This document shows, piece after piece, positions 8,021 through 18,300 of a stretch of DNA of 42,050 bases (its first letter is position 1; each line of letters opens with the position of its first letter). The DNA comes from Flavobacteriales bacterium (GTDB lineage Bacteria > Bacteroidota > Bacteroidia > Flavobacteriales_D > Crocinitomicaceae): assembly GCA_947453715.1 (NCBI GenBank), contig CANGHX010000004.1, forward strand, positions 1 through 42,050, written 5' to 3'. The notes under the pieces are model-generated. The model saw nothing but the letters and a program-made list of their open reading frames with translations. It had not been told where the DNA came from and searched no databases. The position numbers were made by a program, and so were the translations under genes.

Positions 8021-8716
8021 TTATTTCTTCTTTCTACGTTGATGCGCTTCCCTTTCTCGTTCTTCGTTAGATTCCAGTTTTTTCAATTTTTTATTTTTTG
8101 AATTGATGATCCAAGAACTTTTTCCTTCAGTTACAGTTGCAGTTCCATTAATAAAAGCAGTCGCATTATTATATTCAAAAGGTATTATAGTCTGATTGAA
8201 ATGATCTATGAATCCCCATTTCCCTTCTTTTTTTGCTGTTATTAATTTTTCTGAAGAGTTCAAAAGCCAATCATATTCAATTGGAATTTTAATTTCTCCT
8301 TGATAATTAATCGCTCCCCATTTTGTCCCCAACTGAACACGAGCCAATCCTTCATGAAAATCATCTGCTTGTGTGTATATCAAATTGATAATTATTTCAC
8401 CATTTGAATTAATAAAACCGTATTTGCCATTTATTGCTACTTTAGCTAAACCACCAGCAAATACACCCGCATCATCATAAGTTAAAGGAATTATTTCTTT
8501 ACCATTTTCATCAATAAATCCTCTCTTATTATTTTTTATTACAAGTGCTTTTCCTTCATAAAATTCACTACCAAAATCATACTCTGCTGGAACAACAATC
8601 ATATTTTGATTGTTTTTATATCCAACCTTATACTTTTCATAAAAACGAATCAAATCTTGAGAATAAAGATTATTGAAAGAAGTTAAAAACAGAATTATAG
8701 GTAGTAATTTATGCAT
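8021..8716 (-). CDS. Secreted WG-repeat protein
   Basis: 231 residues with signal peptide MHKLLPIILFLTSFNNLYSQ. At least four WG-type repeats are visible, each a beta hairpin of form K-x-G-F/A-I-x-x-x-G-x-x-I-I-P-x-x-Y-D: RGFIDENGKEIIP, YGFINSNGEIIIN, WGAINYQGEIKIP and WGFIDHFNQTIIP. The protein ends in a strongly charged lysine/arginine/glutamate tail. WG repeats are thought to mediate binding; no catalytic motif is present. There is no sorting domain, so it is probably periplasmic. It is the first gene of a likely two-gene operon with the kelch-like protein. The 206 bases upstream, to recG, hold no ORF, clear promoter or hairpin that I can recognise. Confidence 0.85.
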   Translation of the reverse strand: MHKLLPIILFLTSFNNLYSQDLIRFYEKYKVGYKNNQNMIVVPAEYDFGSEFYEGKALVIKNNKRGFIDENGKEIIPLTYDDAGVFAGGLAKVAINGKYGFINSNGEIIINLIYTQADDFHEGLARVQLGTKWGAINYQGEIKIPIEYDWLLNSSEKLITAKKEGKWGFIDHFNQTIIPFEYNNATAFINGTATVTEGKSSWIINSKNKKLKKLESNEEREREAHQRRKKK

Positions 8717-8922
8717 TTTTTTATATGTTTATTATCACAATAATAGTAATATTAAACTATAACTATAGGATTAAATGATTAATAGGTAATATCTTCTATT
8801 GAAAAGTATCTTCTGTTAATTGAAGTGTGTCTTATTTAAATAATAATATCATCATTTCTTAGATTTAGAAATTATTTTAAATAGTTTGCAAATTTTGGTG
8901 CAGTATCTAGAATGAATACATT

Positions 8923-11019
8923 TTAAGAAATCTGACTCCAATTCGGTTTTGCTTTCATCACTTTTCGTAATTGTTCTTTAACGATGTGATTTTTGGGTAA
9001 TTCTAAAAATGGATCTTCTTGAAGAATTTTTCGAGCATATTCTCTTGCTTGAGAAACCAATTGTCCATCTTTGGCTAAATCAGCTATTTTTAAATCTAAC
9101 TCTCCACTTTGTTGCGTTCCCATGATATCTCCTGGACCTCTCAATTCTAAATCAACTTCAGCAATTTCGAAACCGTCATTGGTACGAACCATTGTTTCCA
9201 TTCGTTTTTTGGATTCTTTCGATAGTTTGATTCCAGTCATCAACACACAATAGGATTTTTCAGCTCCACGTCCTACTCTACCTCTTAATTGATGTAATTG
9301 AGACAAACCGAATCGCTCTGCACTTTCGATAATCATGATGGAAGCATTCGGTACATTTACACCAACTTCAATCACCGTTGTAGCAACCATAATTTGCGTT
9401 TCACCTTTAATAAAGCGTTGCATTTCAAACTCTTTATCTTCAGCTTTCATTTGACCGTGAACAATACTCACTCTAAAATTCGGCAAAGGAAATGCTCTTG
9501 AAATAGCTTCATAACCATCCATTAAGTTATTGTAATCCATCGATTCCGATTCTTTTATCAATGGATAAACGATGTACACTTGTCTCCCGAGAGTGATTTC
9601 TCGTTTCATAAATCCAAAAACCTCTAATCGACTCGCTTCAAACTTGTGCATGGTTGAAATTGGTTTCCGACCAGGAGGTAATTCATCTATCACTGAAACA
9701 TCCAAATCTCCATAAAATGTCATCGCCAAGGTTCTCGGAATTGGAGTTGCTGTCATGACTAATACATGCGGAGGAACAATGTTTTTCTTCCAAAGTTTAG
9801 CACGTTGAGCCACACCAAAACGATGTTGTTCATCAATAACAACAATTCCTAAATTTTGAAATTTCACAACATCCTCCAATAAAGCATGCGTTCCAATCAG
9901 AATTTGAGTTTCACCATTTTCTAATCGCTCGTGAATTCCTTTTCTATCTTTCTTTTTAACTGACCCCGTAAGCAACTCAACGTTAACCTTCATTTCTTTC
10001 AAAAAATCTTTGATCGTAATAAAATGCTGATTTGCTAATATTTCTGTTGGAGCCATTAATGCTGCTTGAAATCCATTTCCAATTCCAAAAAGCATAGTTA
10101 ATAAAGCGACCAATGTCTTTCCACTTCCCACATCACCTTGTAACAAACGATTCATGTGATGTCCTGTCATGAAATCTTTTCGAATTTCTTTCAATACTCG
10201 TTTTTGAGCATTTGTCAATTCAAAAGGTAAATGATGATCGTAAAACTTCGTAAAATGTTCACCAACTTCTTTAAAAATATGCCCTTTTGTTTTGGACATA
10301 CTTATTTGTTTTCGCATCAACATTTCCAATTGAAGAAAAAATAATTCTTCAAATTTCAAACGTGTTCGAGCTGAATGAACAATTTGCTCATTGGAAGGGC
10401 AATGAATTTGAAATAAAGCTTCTTCTCTCGATATTAAATGAAAGTCTCGAAGCAATTCATCTGGAAGATTTTCTGGAATTTTACCTCTAATTTGTTCAGC
10501 TAAGGCTTTCGTGATTTTTTCAATTCCTTTCGAACTGAAACCTTTCATTCCTAATTTCTCCGAACTTGAATAAATCGGTTGAAATCCAACTTCGTTTTTT
10601 ACTTTTTCAAGTTCAACGATTTCAGGATGAGGAATATTCCATGAAGAACCAAAAATTTTAGCCTTACCAAATATTTGATATTCCGTTCCTATTTTCAACA
10701 TTGGTTTGATCCATTTCGCACCTTGAAACCAAACCAAATCAATCATTCCTGTTTGGTCTTGAAATTTAGCTGTTAAACGACTTTGTTTTCCAACTGGGGT
10801 TTCACTTATTTGAATGATTCGCCCTTTAATCTGAGCATATGAATCCAAATAAGGTAATTCAGAAATCGTTTGATACTGCGAACGATTGATGTAACGAAAT
10901 GGAAAATAAAACAATAAATCTTCAAAGGTCCGAATACCCAATTCTTTTTTAAGAATTTCAGCACGTTGCGGACCAACACCTTTTAAATATTCAATGGGTG
11001 TTTGAAGAAAAACATTCAT
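8923..11019 (-). CDS. recG: ATP-dependent DNA helicase RecG
   Basis: 698 residues, the normal length for RecG, the monomeric branch-migrating helicase that remodels stalled replication forks and recombination intermediates. The N-terminal wedge/OB domain includes a helix-hairpin-helix-like LKGVGPQRAEIL. Walker A is GDVGSGKT (295-302) and the DEAH-type box is DEQH (396-399, DEQHRFGVAQR). Motif III is VMTATPIPRT, and the C-terminal helicase motifs are ATTVIEVGVNVPNA and QLRGRVGRG. All key motifs are intact. The start is well placed: a -7-like TACCTTTA (minus strand, 11031-11024) sits four bases before the ATG and overlaps the U-tract of the dsbD terminator. Confidence 0.98.
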   Translation of the reverse strand: MNVFLQTPIEYLKGVGPQRAEILKKELGIRTFEDLLFYFPFRYINRSQYQTISELPYLDSYAQIKGRIIQISETPVGKQSRLTAKFQDQTGMIDLVWFQGAKWIKPMLKIGTEYQIFGKAKIFGSSWNIPHPEIVELEKVKNEVGFQPIYSSSEKLGMKGFSSKGIEKITKALAEQIRGKIPENLPDELLRDFHLISREEALFQIHCPSNEQIVHSARTRLKFEELFFLQLEMLMRKQISMSKTKGHIFKEVGEHFTKFYDHHLPFELTNAQKRVLKEIRKDFMTGHHMNRLLQGDVGSGKTLVALLTMLFGIGNGFQAALMAPTEILANQHFITIKDFLKEMKVNVELLTGSVKKKDRKGIHERLENGETQILIGTHALLEDVVKFQNLGIVVIDEQHRFGVAQRAKLWKKNIVPPHVLVMTATPIPRTLAMTFYGDLDVSVIDELPPGRKPISTMHKFEASRLEVFGFMKREITLGRQVYIVYPLIKESESMDYNNLMDGYEAISRAFPLPNFRVSIVHGQMKAEDKEFEMQRFIKGETQIMVATTVIEVGVNVPNASIMIIESAERFGLSQLHQLRGRVGRGAEKSYCVLMTGIKLSKESKKRMETMVRTNDGFEIAEVDLELRGPGDIMGTQQSGELDLKIADLAKDGQLVSQAREYARKILQEDPFLELPKNHIVKEQLRKVMKAKPNWSQIS

Positions 11020-11030
11020 AAAGTAAAGGT

Positions 11031-11060
11031 AAAAAAAATCCCCCGAAAATTTCGAGGGAT
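11031..11060 (-). terminator. Rho-independent terminator of the dsbD operon
   Basis: On the minus strand, 11-base arms (11060-11050 and 11048-11038) pair with one G-U wobble and a minimal loop. They are followed by eight T residues (complement of the A run 11031-11038). It lies 36 bp after the dsbD stop and immediately upstream of recG. Confidence 0.8.
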
Positions 11061-11096
11061 CTTACAAACTGAATATTTAATTTATGTTTATGTTAA

Positions 11097-13187
11097 TTAT
11101 TTTGCTTCGTTGAAAGATTTTAGACCTGCATCTAACCATTTTTGGAAATCTGAAGTCTTACTTGTGTGTTCATAATCAGCAGAACCGTTTGTTAAATCTT
11201 TACCGTCCACATCTTGCATCACATAATATGGTTGAGCTAAGATGTTATATCGATTAATTTGCATCAACTTCCATTTATCACCAGCAGTTTTTACGGTCAT
11301 ATTTCTACCGTCTATTGTTTTAAAAACACCTTGTTCGCTTTTCGGTAATTCTTCACGATCATCAACGTGTAAAGAAACAATTACAACATCATTTGTCAAT
11401 TTGTTTAATACACCTTCTTCTCCCCAAACTTGTTGCTCCATTTTACGACAATTTACGCAATTGATTCCAGTGAAATCTACGAATAATGGTTTGTCTACTT
11501 CTTTTGCATATGCTAATGCTTTATCGTAATCATGAAAAACATTTATGTTTTGAGGTCCTAAATGTGTTCCTTCAGGACCACCTTTTTGAGCCACTGAGAT
11601 TCCACCACCAAATCCTGTTGGAGATTCACTGTATTGTAATGGAGGTGGAAATGCACTCATGATTTTTAAAGGCGCTCCCCACATACCAGGAACCATATAA
11701 ATCACAAATAATAAAGTTGTAGTTCCTAATAAAACTCTACCAACAGATAATTTTTCAATTGGACTATCATGTGGCATTCTTATTTTACCGAATAAATACA
11801 ATGTCAAGACTGTAAATACTGCAATCCAAACTCCAATAAACATTTCTCTTTCCAATAAATGTAAATTCCAAGTCATATCAGCATTAGATAAGAATTTAAA
11901 AGCTAAAGCCAATTCTAAAAATCCTAATACTACTTTTACGGAGTTTAACCAACCACCCGATTTTGGCATTGAATTTAACCATCCTGGAAACATAGCAAAT
12001 AAAGCAAATGGCAATGCTAATGCTAATGAAAATCCAAACATCCCAATAATTGGTGTAATACCTCCAACACTTGCTGCTTCAACTATTAATGAACCTACTA
12101 TTGGACCTGTACAAGAAAAAGAAACCAATGCTAATGCTAAAGCCATGAAGAAAATTCCAACTAAACCACCTTTATCTGCTTTTGCATCTGCTTTGTTAAC
12201 CCATGAATTTGGCATTCTAATCTCAAATGCACCAAGAAATGAAACGGCAAAAACAACTAATAAAACGAAAAATATAAAATTGAACCATGGATCTGTTGAC
12301 ATTTTATTTAATGCATCAGCTCCAAATATTGCAGTTACAGCAGTTCCTAAAGTGATGTAAATTAAAATTATTGAGATTCCAAAAATTGAAGCATTTTTAA
12401 TTCCTTGCGCTTTAGATTTACTTTGTTTTGTAAAAAAACTAACTGTCATTGGGATCATAGGGAAAACGCATGGAGTAAATAACGCTGCTAATCCACTAAT
12501 AAATGATATAATAAAAATAGCCAATAAAGATTTATGTTCTTCTTTTTTAGGGGCTATTTTAACTGTTTTTTCTTCAGGTTTTGAAATTACTTCAGCTTGT
12601 GTTTCAATTTCTCCCTCAACTGTTTCAATTACAGAATCTCCAGAATTAGCCTGATCATTTACAGGATTAACTTCTGAAGTCGCACTTGATTTCAAACCTT
12701 TAACATTCACTTTAAAAGTTCCTTCATAAGGCGCTAAACAATGAGTTTCATCACATGTTTGAAATGAAAAAGTTCCATTTAACACGAAATCTTTTTCAGA
12801 AGTAACTTTGATCTTTTGTTTTAAGAAAATTTTTCCTTCATGATAACTTAAATCTTCATCAGAAGCATCGTCATGTTTAACAATTGGCTTTGGCTCAACA
12901 ACACTTCCAACTGTTTTAAATGTTGATGCTTTCGTTAATTTAAAAGTTGTTGGTAAACCAAATACCCCTTTCGGTAAAACGATTGAATTAATATGCCAAT
13001 GCGTTTCCATCTTTACTTCAGCAATAATTGTTGCTTCGTCACCTTTTTGTTCTATAGAAAATTTCCATTTCGCTTTATCTTCTGGATACTCAATTTGAGC
13101 TAAAATAGCGTTTGAACTGAACAGAACAAAAAACATCATGATCATTTTCATGACATTGAAAGCATTTTTATTTTTCATCTTTGGCAT
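11097..13187 (-). CDS. dsbD: Thiol:disulfide interchange protein DsbD (cytoplasmic membrane electron transporter)
   Basis: 696 residues with all three DsbD modules. The N-terminal periplasmic alpha domain (about 31-165) has the cysteine pair C145/C150 (CDETHC). The central membrane domain has about eight helices from residue 220 and its cysteine pair in LFTPC (C240) and FSCTGP (C359). The C-terminal thioredoxin-like gamma domain (about 550-690) has CVNC (C577/C580). It moves reducing power from cytoplasmic thioredoxin to periplasmic partners such as those of cytochrome c maturation. A Glu/Lys-rich linker (about 165-220) joins alpha to the membrane part. It lies 17 bp after a stand-alone alpha-like protein. 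The start could also be M4 or M13 of MPKMKNKNAFNVMKM; the signal peptide ends near LAQ31. Confidence 0.95.
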   Translation of the reverse strand: MPKMKNKNAFNVMKMIMMFFVLFSSNAILAQIEYPEDKAKWKFSIEQKGDEATIIAEVKMETHWHINSIVLPKGVFGLPTTFKLTKASTFKTVGSVVEPKPIVKHDDASDEDLSYHEGKIFLKQKIKVTSEKDFVLNGTFSFQTCDETHCLAPYEGTFKVNVKGLKSSATSEVNPVNDQANSGDSVIETVEGEIETQAEVISKPEEKTVKIAPKKEEHKSLLAIFIISFISGLAALFTPCVFPMIPMTVSFFTKQSKSKAQGIKNASIFGISIILIYITLGTAVTAIFGADALNKMSTDPWFNFIFFVLLVVFAVSFLGAFEIRMPNSWVNKADAKADKGGLVGIFFMALALALVSFSCTGPIVGSLIVEAASVGGITPIIGMFGFSLALALPFALFAMFPGWLNSMPKSGGWLNSVKVVLGFLELALAFKFLSNADMTWNLHLLEREMFIGVWIAVFTVLTLYLFGKIRMPHDSPIEKLSVGRVLLGTTTLLFVIYMVPGMWGAPLKIMSAFPPPLQYSESPTGFGGGISVAQKGGPEGTHLGPQNINVFHDYDKALAYAKEVDKPLFVDFTGINCVNCRKMEQQVWGEEGVLNKLTNDVVIVSLHVDDREELPKSEQGVFKTIDGRNMTVKTAGDKWKLMQINRYNILAQPYYVMQDVDGKDLTNGSADYEHTSKTSDFQKWLDAGLKSFNEAK

Positions 13188-13204
13188 TTATATTAAATTC
13201 TTAA

Positions 13205-13633
13205 TTATTTTAATTCTATTTTGAAAGGTATATCTGTTGGTGGTAAACACATGGTTTCATTACACACCATGAATGTCACAAAACCTTCAATTATTTGAGA
13301 AGATTTAAATTCAACTTTTTGTTTAAATACCACTTCGCCTTTATAAAAATCTAATGTAGCTTCAAAATTCTCATCGTATTCTTTAATAGGCGTTGGCTCT
13401 TCTGTTTTTCCAACTAATTTAATCTTATCATTTGGAGTAAAGACAAAAGCAGACGGGACAGGTCCTATTTTATTATTGATGTATTGGCTATATAAATGCC
13501 AACCTTCTGCAATTGAAGCTTTCATTTCAATTGTTTTGCTGTTTGTATTGTAAGTAAAATCCCATTTCACTTTTTCTTGTGAAAATAGTACTTGACTTAA
13601 AATCAACACTAAAAATGTAACAAGTAATTTCAT
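13205..13633 (-). CDS. Stand-alone DsbD-alpha-like periplasmic protein
   Basis: 142 residues with signal peptide MKLLVTFLVLILSQVLFSQ. The mature part matches the N-terminal domain of the adjacent DsbD: EGWHLYSQYI against THWHINSIVL, LDFYKGEVVFKQKV against LSYHEGKIFLKQKI, and the cysteine motif C124-NETM-C129 against CDETHC. It has neither membrane helices nor a thioredoxin domain. It is therefore an extra alpha-type module, most likely a periplasmic thiol-redox partner loaded by DsbD. It is the first gene of the operon, with a perfect TACATTTG -7 element upstream and dsbD 17 bp downstream. The 230 bases upstream hold this promoter and the terminator of the next gene, nothing else that I can see. 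Confidence 0.85.
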   Translation of the reverse strand: MKLLVTFLVLILSQVLFSQEKVKWDFTYNTNSKTIEMKASIAEGWHLYSQYINNKIGPVPSAFVFTPNDKIKLVGKTEEPTPIKEYDENFEATLDFYKGEVVFKQKVEFKSSQIIEGFVTFMVCNETMCLPPTDIPFKIELK

Positions 13634-13650
13634 ATTTGTAATTTACAACT

Positions 13651-13658
13651 CAAATGTA
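13651..13658 (-). promoter_or_regulatory. -7 element of the DsbD-alpha/dsbD operon
   Basis: TACATTTG on the minus strand is a perfect match to TAnnTTTG, placed 17 bases before the start codon, so the leader would be about 10 bases. No TTG is found at -33 spacing. Confidence 0.5.
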
Positions 13659-13812
13659 CAAAAAGCATTTCTTTAAAACCGTTTGAATTAACAAAAAGCT
13701 TGTATTCCTATTTCAATTAAAACCAAATCACAAATTCATTAAGTTGCTAAAAAACTTAACATTAGAACTAAACAATTTTAATAATCATAGATGTAATATG
13801 GTTTTTTTAAAC

Positions 13813-13843
13813 AAAAAAAAAGAGGAAGTAAATTCCTCTTTTT
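13813..13843 (-). terminator. Rho-independent terminator of the small conserved gene
   Basis: A perfect 11-bp stem, AAAAAGAGGAA (13817-13827) with its complement (13833-13843) and a 5-base loop. On the minus strand it is followed by a long T run. It sits 20 bp after the stop of the 94-residue gene. Confidence 0.85.
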
Positions 13844-13863
13844 AACATATTTTTAACTGTAAA

Positions 13864-14148
13864 TTATAATTTCACATCCACAATTCTAGCAATTGGAATC
13901 CAAACGCCTCCTTTTAAACAAATATATTTTGCTCCATTTGCCCATATTGTTGTATCAACTCTTTTCAATCCTGAATCGTCTTGAAAAATAATAGACACTT
14001 TACTATGGTGAGCATTCCCTAACAAAGTTGCTTTCTCAATCAACTTCATTATTTCTGGATTTTGGTCAACATGAATTGAATTATCATGAAACGACAAAGA
14101 AGCTACTAGTTCTTTCTCGATAAGTTCTGGTGTCGATGTCTCTTTCAT
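13864..14148 (-). CDS. Small conserved hypothetical protein
   Basis: 94 residues without signal peptide or membrane helix. Predicted features are a short N-terminal acidic helix, a helix around EIMKLIEKATLLGN, and a beta-rich C-terminal half with SKVSIIFQDD, RVDTTIWANG and CLKGGVWIPIARIVDV. It resembles small cytoplasmic proteins I associate with other Flavobacteriales that carry the phrase KGGVWIPI near the C-terminus, but I cannot name the family. It has its own terminator. Its start is about 100 bp left of the tsaD stop, so it may be transcribed with tsaD or alone. Function unknown. Confidence 0.75.
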   Translation of the reverse strand: MKETSTPELIEKELVASLSFHDNSIHVDQNPEIMKLIEKATLLGNAHHSKVSIIFQDDSGLKRVDTTIWANGAKYICLKGGVWIPIARIVDVKL

Positions 14149-14254
14149 ATCTAATTGGTTTTAGTAATCTTTAATCTTTATTCGTTCCTCTTACTGAACT
14201 AAATTTAAATATAAAGAATTTTTTTAATAAATAAAATTTTTGGCAAAAATAATA

Positions 14255-15277
14255 TTAAATTTTTAATCTTGCAGTTGCAGTTACAGTTTGGTCGGCAAAT
14301 ATACCATTTTTATACATATATTTTCCAGTTATTGCAATCATTGCTGCATTATCAGTGCAAAATTCAAATTTTGGAATATAAACATCCCATTTTTTTTGAG
14401 CACCGACTTCCATTAATTTTGTTCTCAAACCAGAATTTGCCGAAACACCACCAGCAATCGCTATTTGATTTATTTTCAAATCTTTTGCAGCTAAAACAAG
14501 CTTTTTAAATAAAATTTCGATAATCGTTTTTTGAATTGAAGCACATAAATCATTTATATTTTCTTCTATGAAATTTGGATTTTCCTTAACCTGTTTTTGA
14601 ATAAAATATAATATAGAAGTTTTTAAACCACTAAAACTATAATCATAGTCCTTAATTTGTGGTTTCGAAAATTCAAATCTATCTGGATCACCTAATTTAG
14701 CATGCTTATCAATCAATGGTCCACCAGGATATGGAAACCCTAATGTTTTAGCAGCTTTATCAAATGCTTCACCAGCTGCATCATCAATCGTTTGACCAAT
14801 AACCTCCATTTCCAAATGATCCTTTACCAAAACGATTTGAGTATGTCCTCCTGAAACTGTCAAACAAATAAATGGAAATTTAGGTTTCGACTTACCATCA
14901 TCATCAATAAAATGAGCCAAAACATGTCCATGCATATGATTTACATCCAACATTGGAATATTCAATGCTAAAGCAAATGATTTTGCAAAAGAAGTCCCTA
15001 CAACTAAAGAACCTAACAATCCTGGACCTTTTGTAAATGCAATTGCATCAATATCTTGCAAAGTAATTCCAGCTTTCTTTATTGCAGTATCTACAACAGG
15101 AATAATGTTTTGTTGATGTGCTCTACTTGCAAGCTCAGGAACAACTCCACCATAAATTTTATGGATCTCTTGTCCAGCTATAATATTTGATAAAATGGCT
15201 TCGTTTTTGATAACTGCAGCAGAAGTATCATCACAAGATGACTCAATACCTAGTATTATTATATCTTTTTGACTCAA
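14255..15277 (-). CDS. tsaD: tRNA N6-adenosine threonylcarbamoyltransferase TsaD, TTG start
   Basis: 340 residues, normal for TsaD, which with TsaB and TsaE transfers threonylcarbamoyl to A37 of ANN-decoding tRNAs. The signature GIESSCDDTSAAV is at residues 10-22. The metal-binding histidines are H114 and H118 in HMHGH. Nucleotide-binding loops include VSGGHTQIV, FSGLKTSI and AIAGGVSANSGLR. The start codon is TTG at 15277-15275: an in-frame TAA lies one codon upstream and no ATG occurs in frame until residue 109, past the essential N-terminus. Its start is 22 bp from the divergent tamB start, and the two promoters overlap. The TTG start may limit expression. Confidence 0.97.
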   Translation of the reverse strand: MSQKDIIILGIESSCDDTSAAVIKNEAILSNIIAGQEIHKIYGGVVPELASRAHQQNIIPVVDTAIKKAGITLQDIDAIAFTKGPGLLGSLVVGTSFAKSFALALNIPMLDVNHMHGHVLAHFIDDDGKSKPKFPFICLTVSGGHTQIVLVKDHLEMEVIGQTIDDAAGEAFDKAAKTLGFPYPGGPLIDKHAKLGDPDRFEFSKPQIKDYDYSFSGLKTSILYFIQKQVKENPNFIEENINDLCASIQKTIIEILFKKLVLAAKDLKINQIAIAGGVSANSGLRTKLMEVGAQKKWDVYIPKFEFCTDNAAMIAITGKYMYKNGIFADQTVTATARLKI

Positions 15278-15284
15278 CTTTTAG

Positions 15285-15311
15285 TAAATTTGTATCTGAA
15301 TGACAAAAATA
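15285..15311. promoter_or_regulatory. Interlocked promoters of divergent tsaD (-) and tamB (+)
   Basis: A plus-strand TAAATTTG at 15285-15292 should start tamB transcription at about 15297-15300, that is, at its ATG (15300). A minus-strand TATTTTTG at 15311-15304, inside the tamB coding start, should start tsaD transcription near 15297-15299. The two -7 elements face each other with almost the same start point, so one polymerase should exclude the other. Both are perfect TAnnTTTG matches; neither has a -33 TTG at normal spacing. Confidence 0.45.
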
Positions 15312-18300
15312 ATTAAAATAATAGGAAGAATAGTCGGAATTTCATTTGAATGGATTCTTATTTTTATTCTATTATTTGCCTTTGTAATTCGCACGAGCCC
15401 TGTTCAAACTTATTTAGCTGGTTTTGCAACAAATTTTCTTTCAAATGAATTAAAAACTGAGTTTAGGATAGGGAAAGTTTCTATTGTATCACTAGACAGA
15501 TTAGCTTTGGAAGAAGTGCTTGTTAGGGATCAAAAACAAGACACGTTAGCATATATTCCAAGAGTTTACGTAACACTCCAAAGCTTAAATTTAAAATCAA
15601 ATAAAGTTGTTTTAAACGAACTCGAACTTGACAAAGGTGTAATAAAGTTAAATAGAGATAAAAAAACGGGGGACTATAATTATTGGTTTATTACTGATTA
15701 CTTTGCAAGCGGTGGAAGTTCTGGTGGCAAAGCTATTGACTTGTATTTAAATGAAATTCGATTGAATGATGTCAAATTTAATTATGACGATAATCGAAAG
15801 TATTATTCCACTTTTGGTGTTGATTACGATCATATTCATTTAAAACATGTAAACATTATTGCAACAGACATTTCCGTTATTGGAGAAACGATTAAAGCTT
15901 CAATCAAAGAAATTTCTGCAAAAGATAAATCTGGTTTTGAATTAACTAAATTCAAAACAAACTGTGAAGTCTCACCAAAAGGTGTATTGATGAAAAATCT
16001 GAGTATAAAAACTCCTTTCTCCAATCTTTACGCAAAAAAACTAGATCTATTAATGAACCGCTACGAATGTTTTTATTCATTTGAAGACAGTGTTTCTTTT
16101 GATTCTCATATAAACCCAAGTTCAATTTCGATGAAAGACATTGCCTATTTTGCAACGGCACTTGAAGGAATGGATCAACAAGTTTTTTTATCAGCTGATG
16201 TTACTAGAAAAGTAAAAGATTTGAAAATTGCCAATTTAAATTTAAAAACGGGGGACAATATTCAATTATTAGGAACACTTAATTTACCTGACTTTAGAAA
16301 TTTTGAACACGCTTTTTTCCAAGAAAAAATTGACTATTTAAATCTTCCTTTGGTTGATTTAAAAAAAATAAAAATGCCCAAAGATAATGGTGGAGGGTAT
16401 TTAAGCTTCGATAAATATGTCGAACGATTAGGGTATTTCAATGCGAAAAACTTAAAATTAGATGGATTTTATTCTCAATTTGTAATCGCAGCGAATCAGT
16501 TGAACACATCGCTTGGCTCAATTAAGTTTGATAACGGCATTATGTTTACCGAAAACAAAATTAATAATTCATATTTCTTTGAACGTTCACAATCGAGTGA
16601 ATACGATGTGAAAATTGAGAAGTTCCAATTGGACAAATTTTTAAATGATTCAAATTTTGGTGAAGTTGATGGGACAGTCTTTTTAAGCGGGGAAGCATTT
16701 TCTATCAATAACATAAAGTTTAATGACATAGAAGGAAACATCAATCATTTTCATTATTTAGATTACACCTATGAAAATGTATTTGTTGAGCAAGGAAAAT
16801 TCGTAGATAACATTTTTGATGCTAAAATTGAAATCAAAGATGATAATTTAAATCTTGTTTATGATGGATTTATCGATTTCAATGGAAATCAACATATGAA
16901 TTTTAATATTGATTTGACAAAAGCAATTTTAGACAATTTAAATATAACGCATATAGACAACACAAAATTATCTTCAAATTTCACAATAGACTTAACAGGT
17001 TCAACTTCAAATTCGCTTTTTGGAACAATCAAAATGAATGGATTAGTTTACACGGAAGGTGACAAAAAAATCAATATTCCTGCTTTAACAATAAAAGTTG
17101 ACCGTTCAATCGAGGAAGATATATTAACGATTAATAGTAGTATTTTAAATACAACCATAATAGGTAAAGTAGATTTCGGAACTGTTGTAAATGATTTTAA
17201 AAATCAATTTAGTAAAATATTCCCAGCAATTGTAAAACCGCAATTAGCTGTTAATTCTAAAAAAGGCAAAAAGAAAAAAGCAATCATTAAACCTAAAAAT
17301 CATTTTCAATATTCTATCGAAATAAAGGAAGCAAAAGACTTTTTAAGCATTTTTGTTCCTGACTTAATGATTTCAAGTGGAACTAAAATCAGTGGAAATT
17401 ATGTTGGTCAAACTGAAGATTTTTCAATGAAAATAACTTCTCCTTCTATCAATTATCAAAACATCAAAATGCAAAACATTGCTGTAGATCAAAAAGTAAC
17501 CTCTAATGAATTAACAGCAAGCTATTCAATTAAAAAGTTCCATTTAAACGATAGTATAAACGTTGATAATTTGAATTTTAAAACAACAGGAACTAAAGAT
17601 ACTTTAACATCTCAATTAACATGGAATCCTGAAACTAAAAATGATTCAAAAATAAGTTGGAATACAGTTGTATTAGATTACGACAAATATAAAATCCTTC
17701 TTGATCCCTCTTATTTCGCATTACGTGAAAAAAGATGGGATATCAAAAATCAATCATTCATTGGAATCGATGGCTTAAACATTGAAGTAGATAACTTTTT
17801 ATTAGCTAGAAACGATCAATATATTGCAATTGATGGTAAAATTTCAACGAATGATGAAGAAAAATTAAACTTTAAAGTCAATGATTTACTTCTCGACGAA
17901 TTTACATACTTAATAGGCTCTCCAATTAATGTAAGTGGTTTAGTAAATGGTTGGGGATACATATCAAATCCTTATAAAAATTTAAATTACATTGGAGATG
18001 CAAACATTCAAAATCTGTTTGTAGACAATAGAGAAGTTGGTAATGTTTTTGTCCAATCTCAATGGAATAAAAACTCAAATAGCTTTGGGTTAACAGGTGA
18101 TTTAATTTATAAAAATGTTGAAACGTTTGCTTTTGAAGGAAATTATTCAGTCGATAAAAAAGATAATAATTTAGATTTCAATTTATTATTCGATCATACG
18201 GATATTCAATTTACCAATGCATTCATGGATCCAGATGTTATGTCAAATATTAAAGGACTTATTAATGGCAGTTTGAAAGTAACAGGAAATATTGATGAGC

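Noticed and set aside
8717-8922. 206-bp gap between the WG-repeat gene and recG checked for a small gene or RNA
   Set aside because: No ORF with sensible composition, no strong hairpin and no clean TAnnTTTG element.
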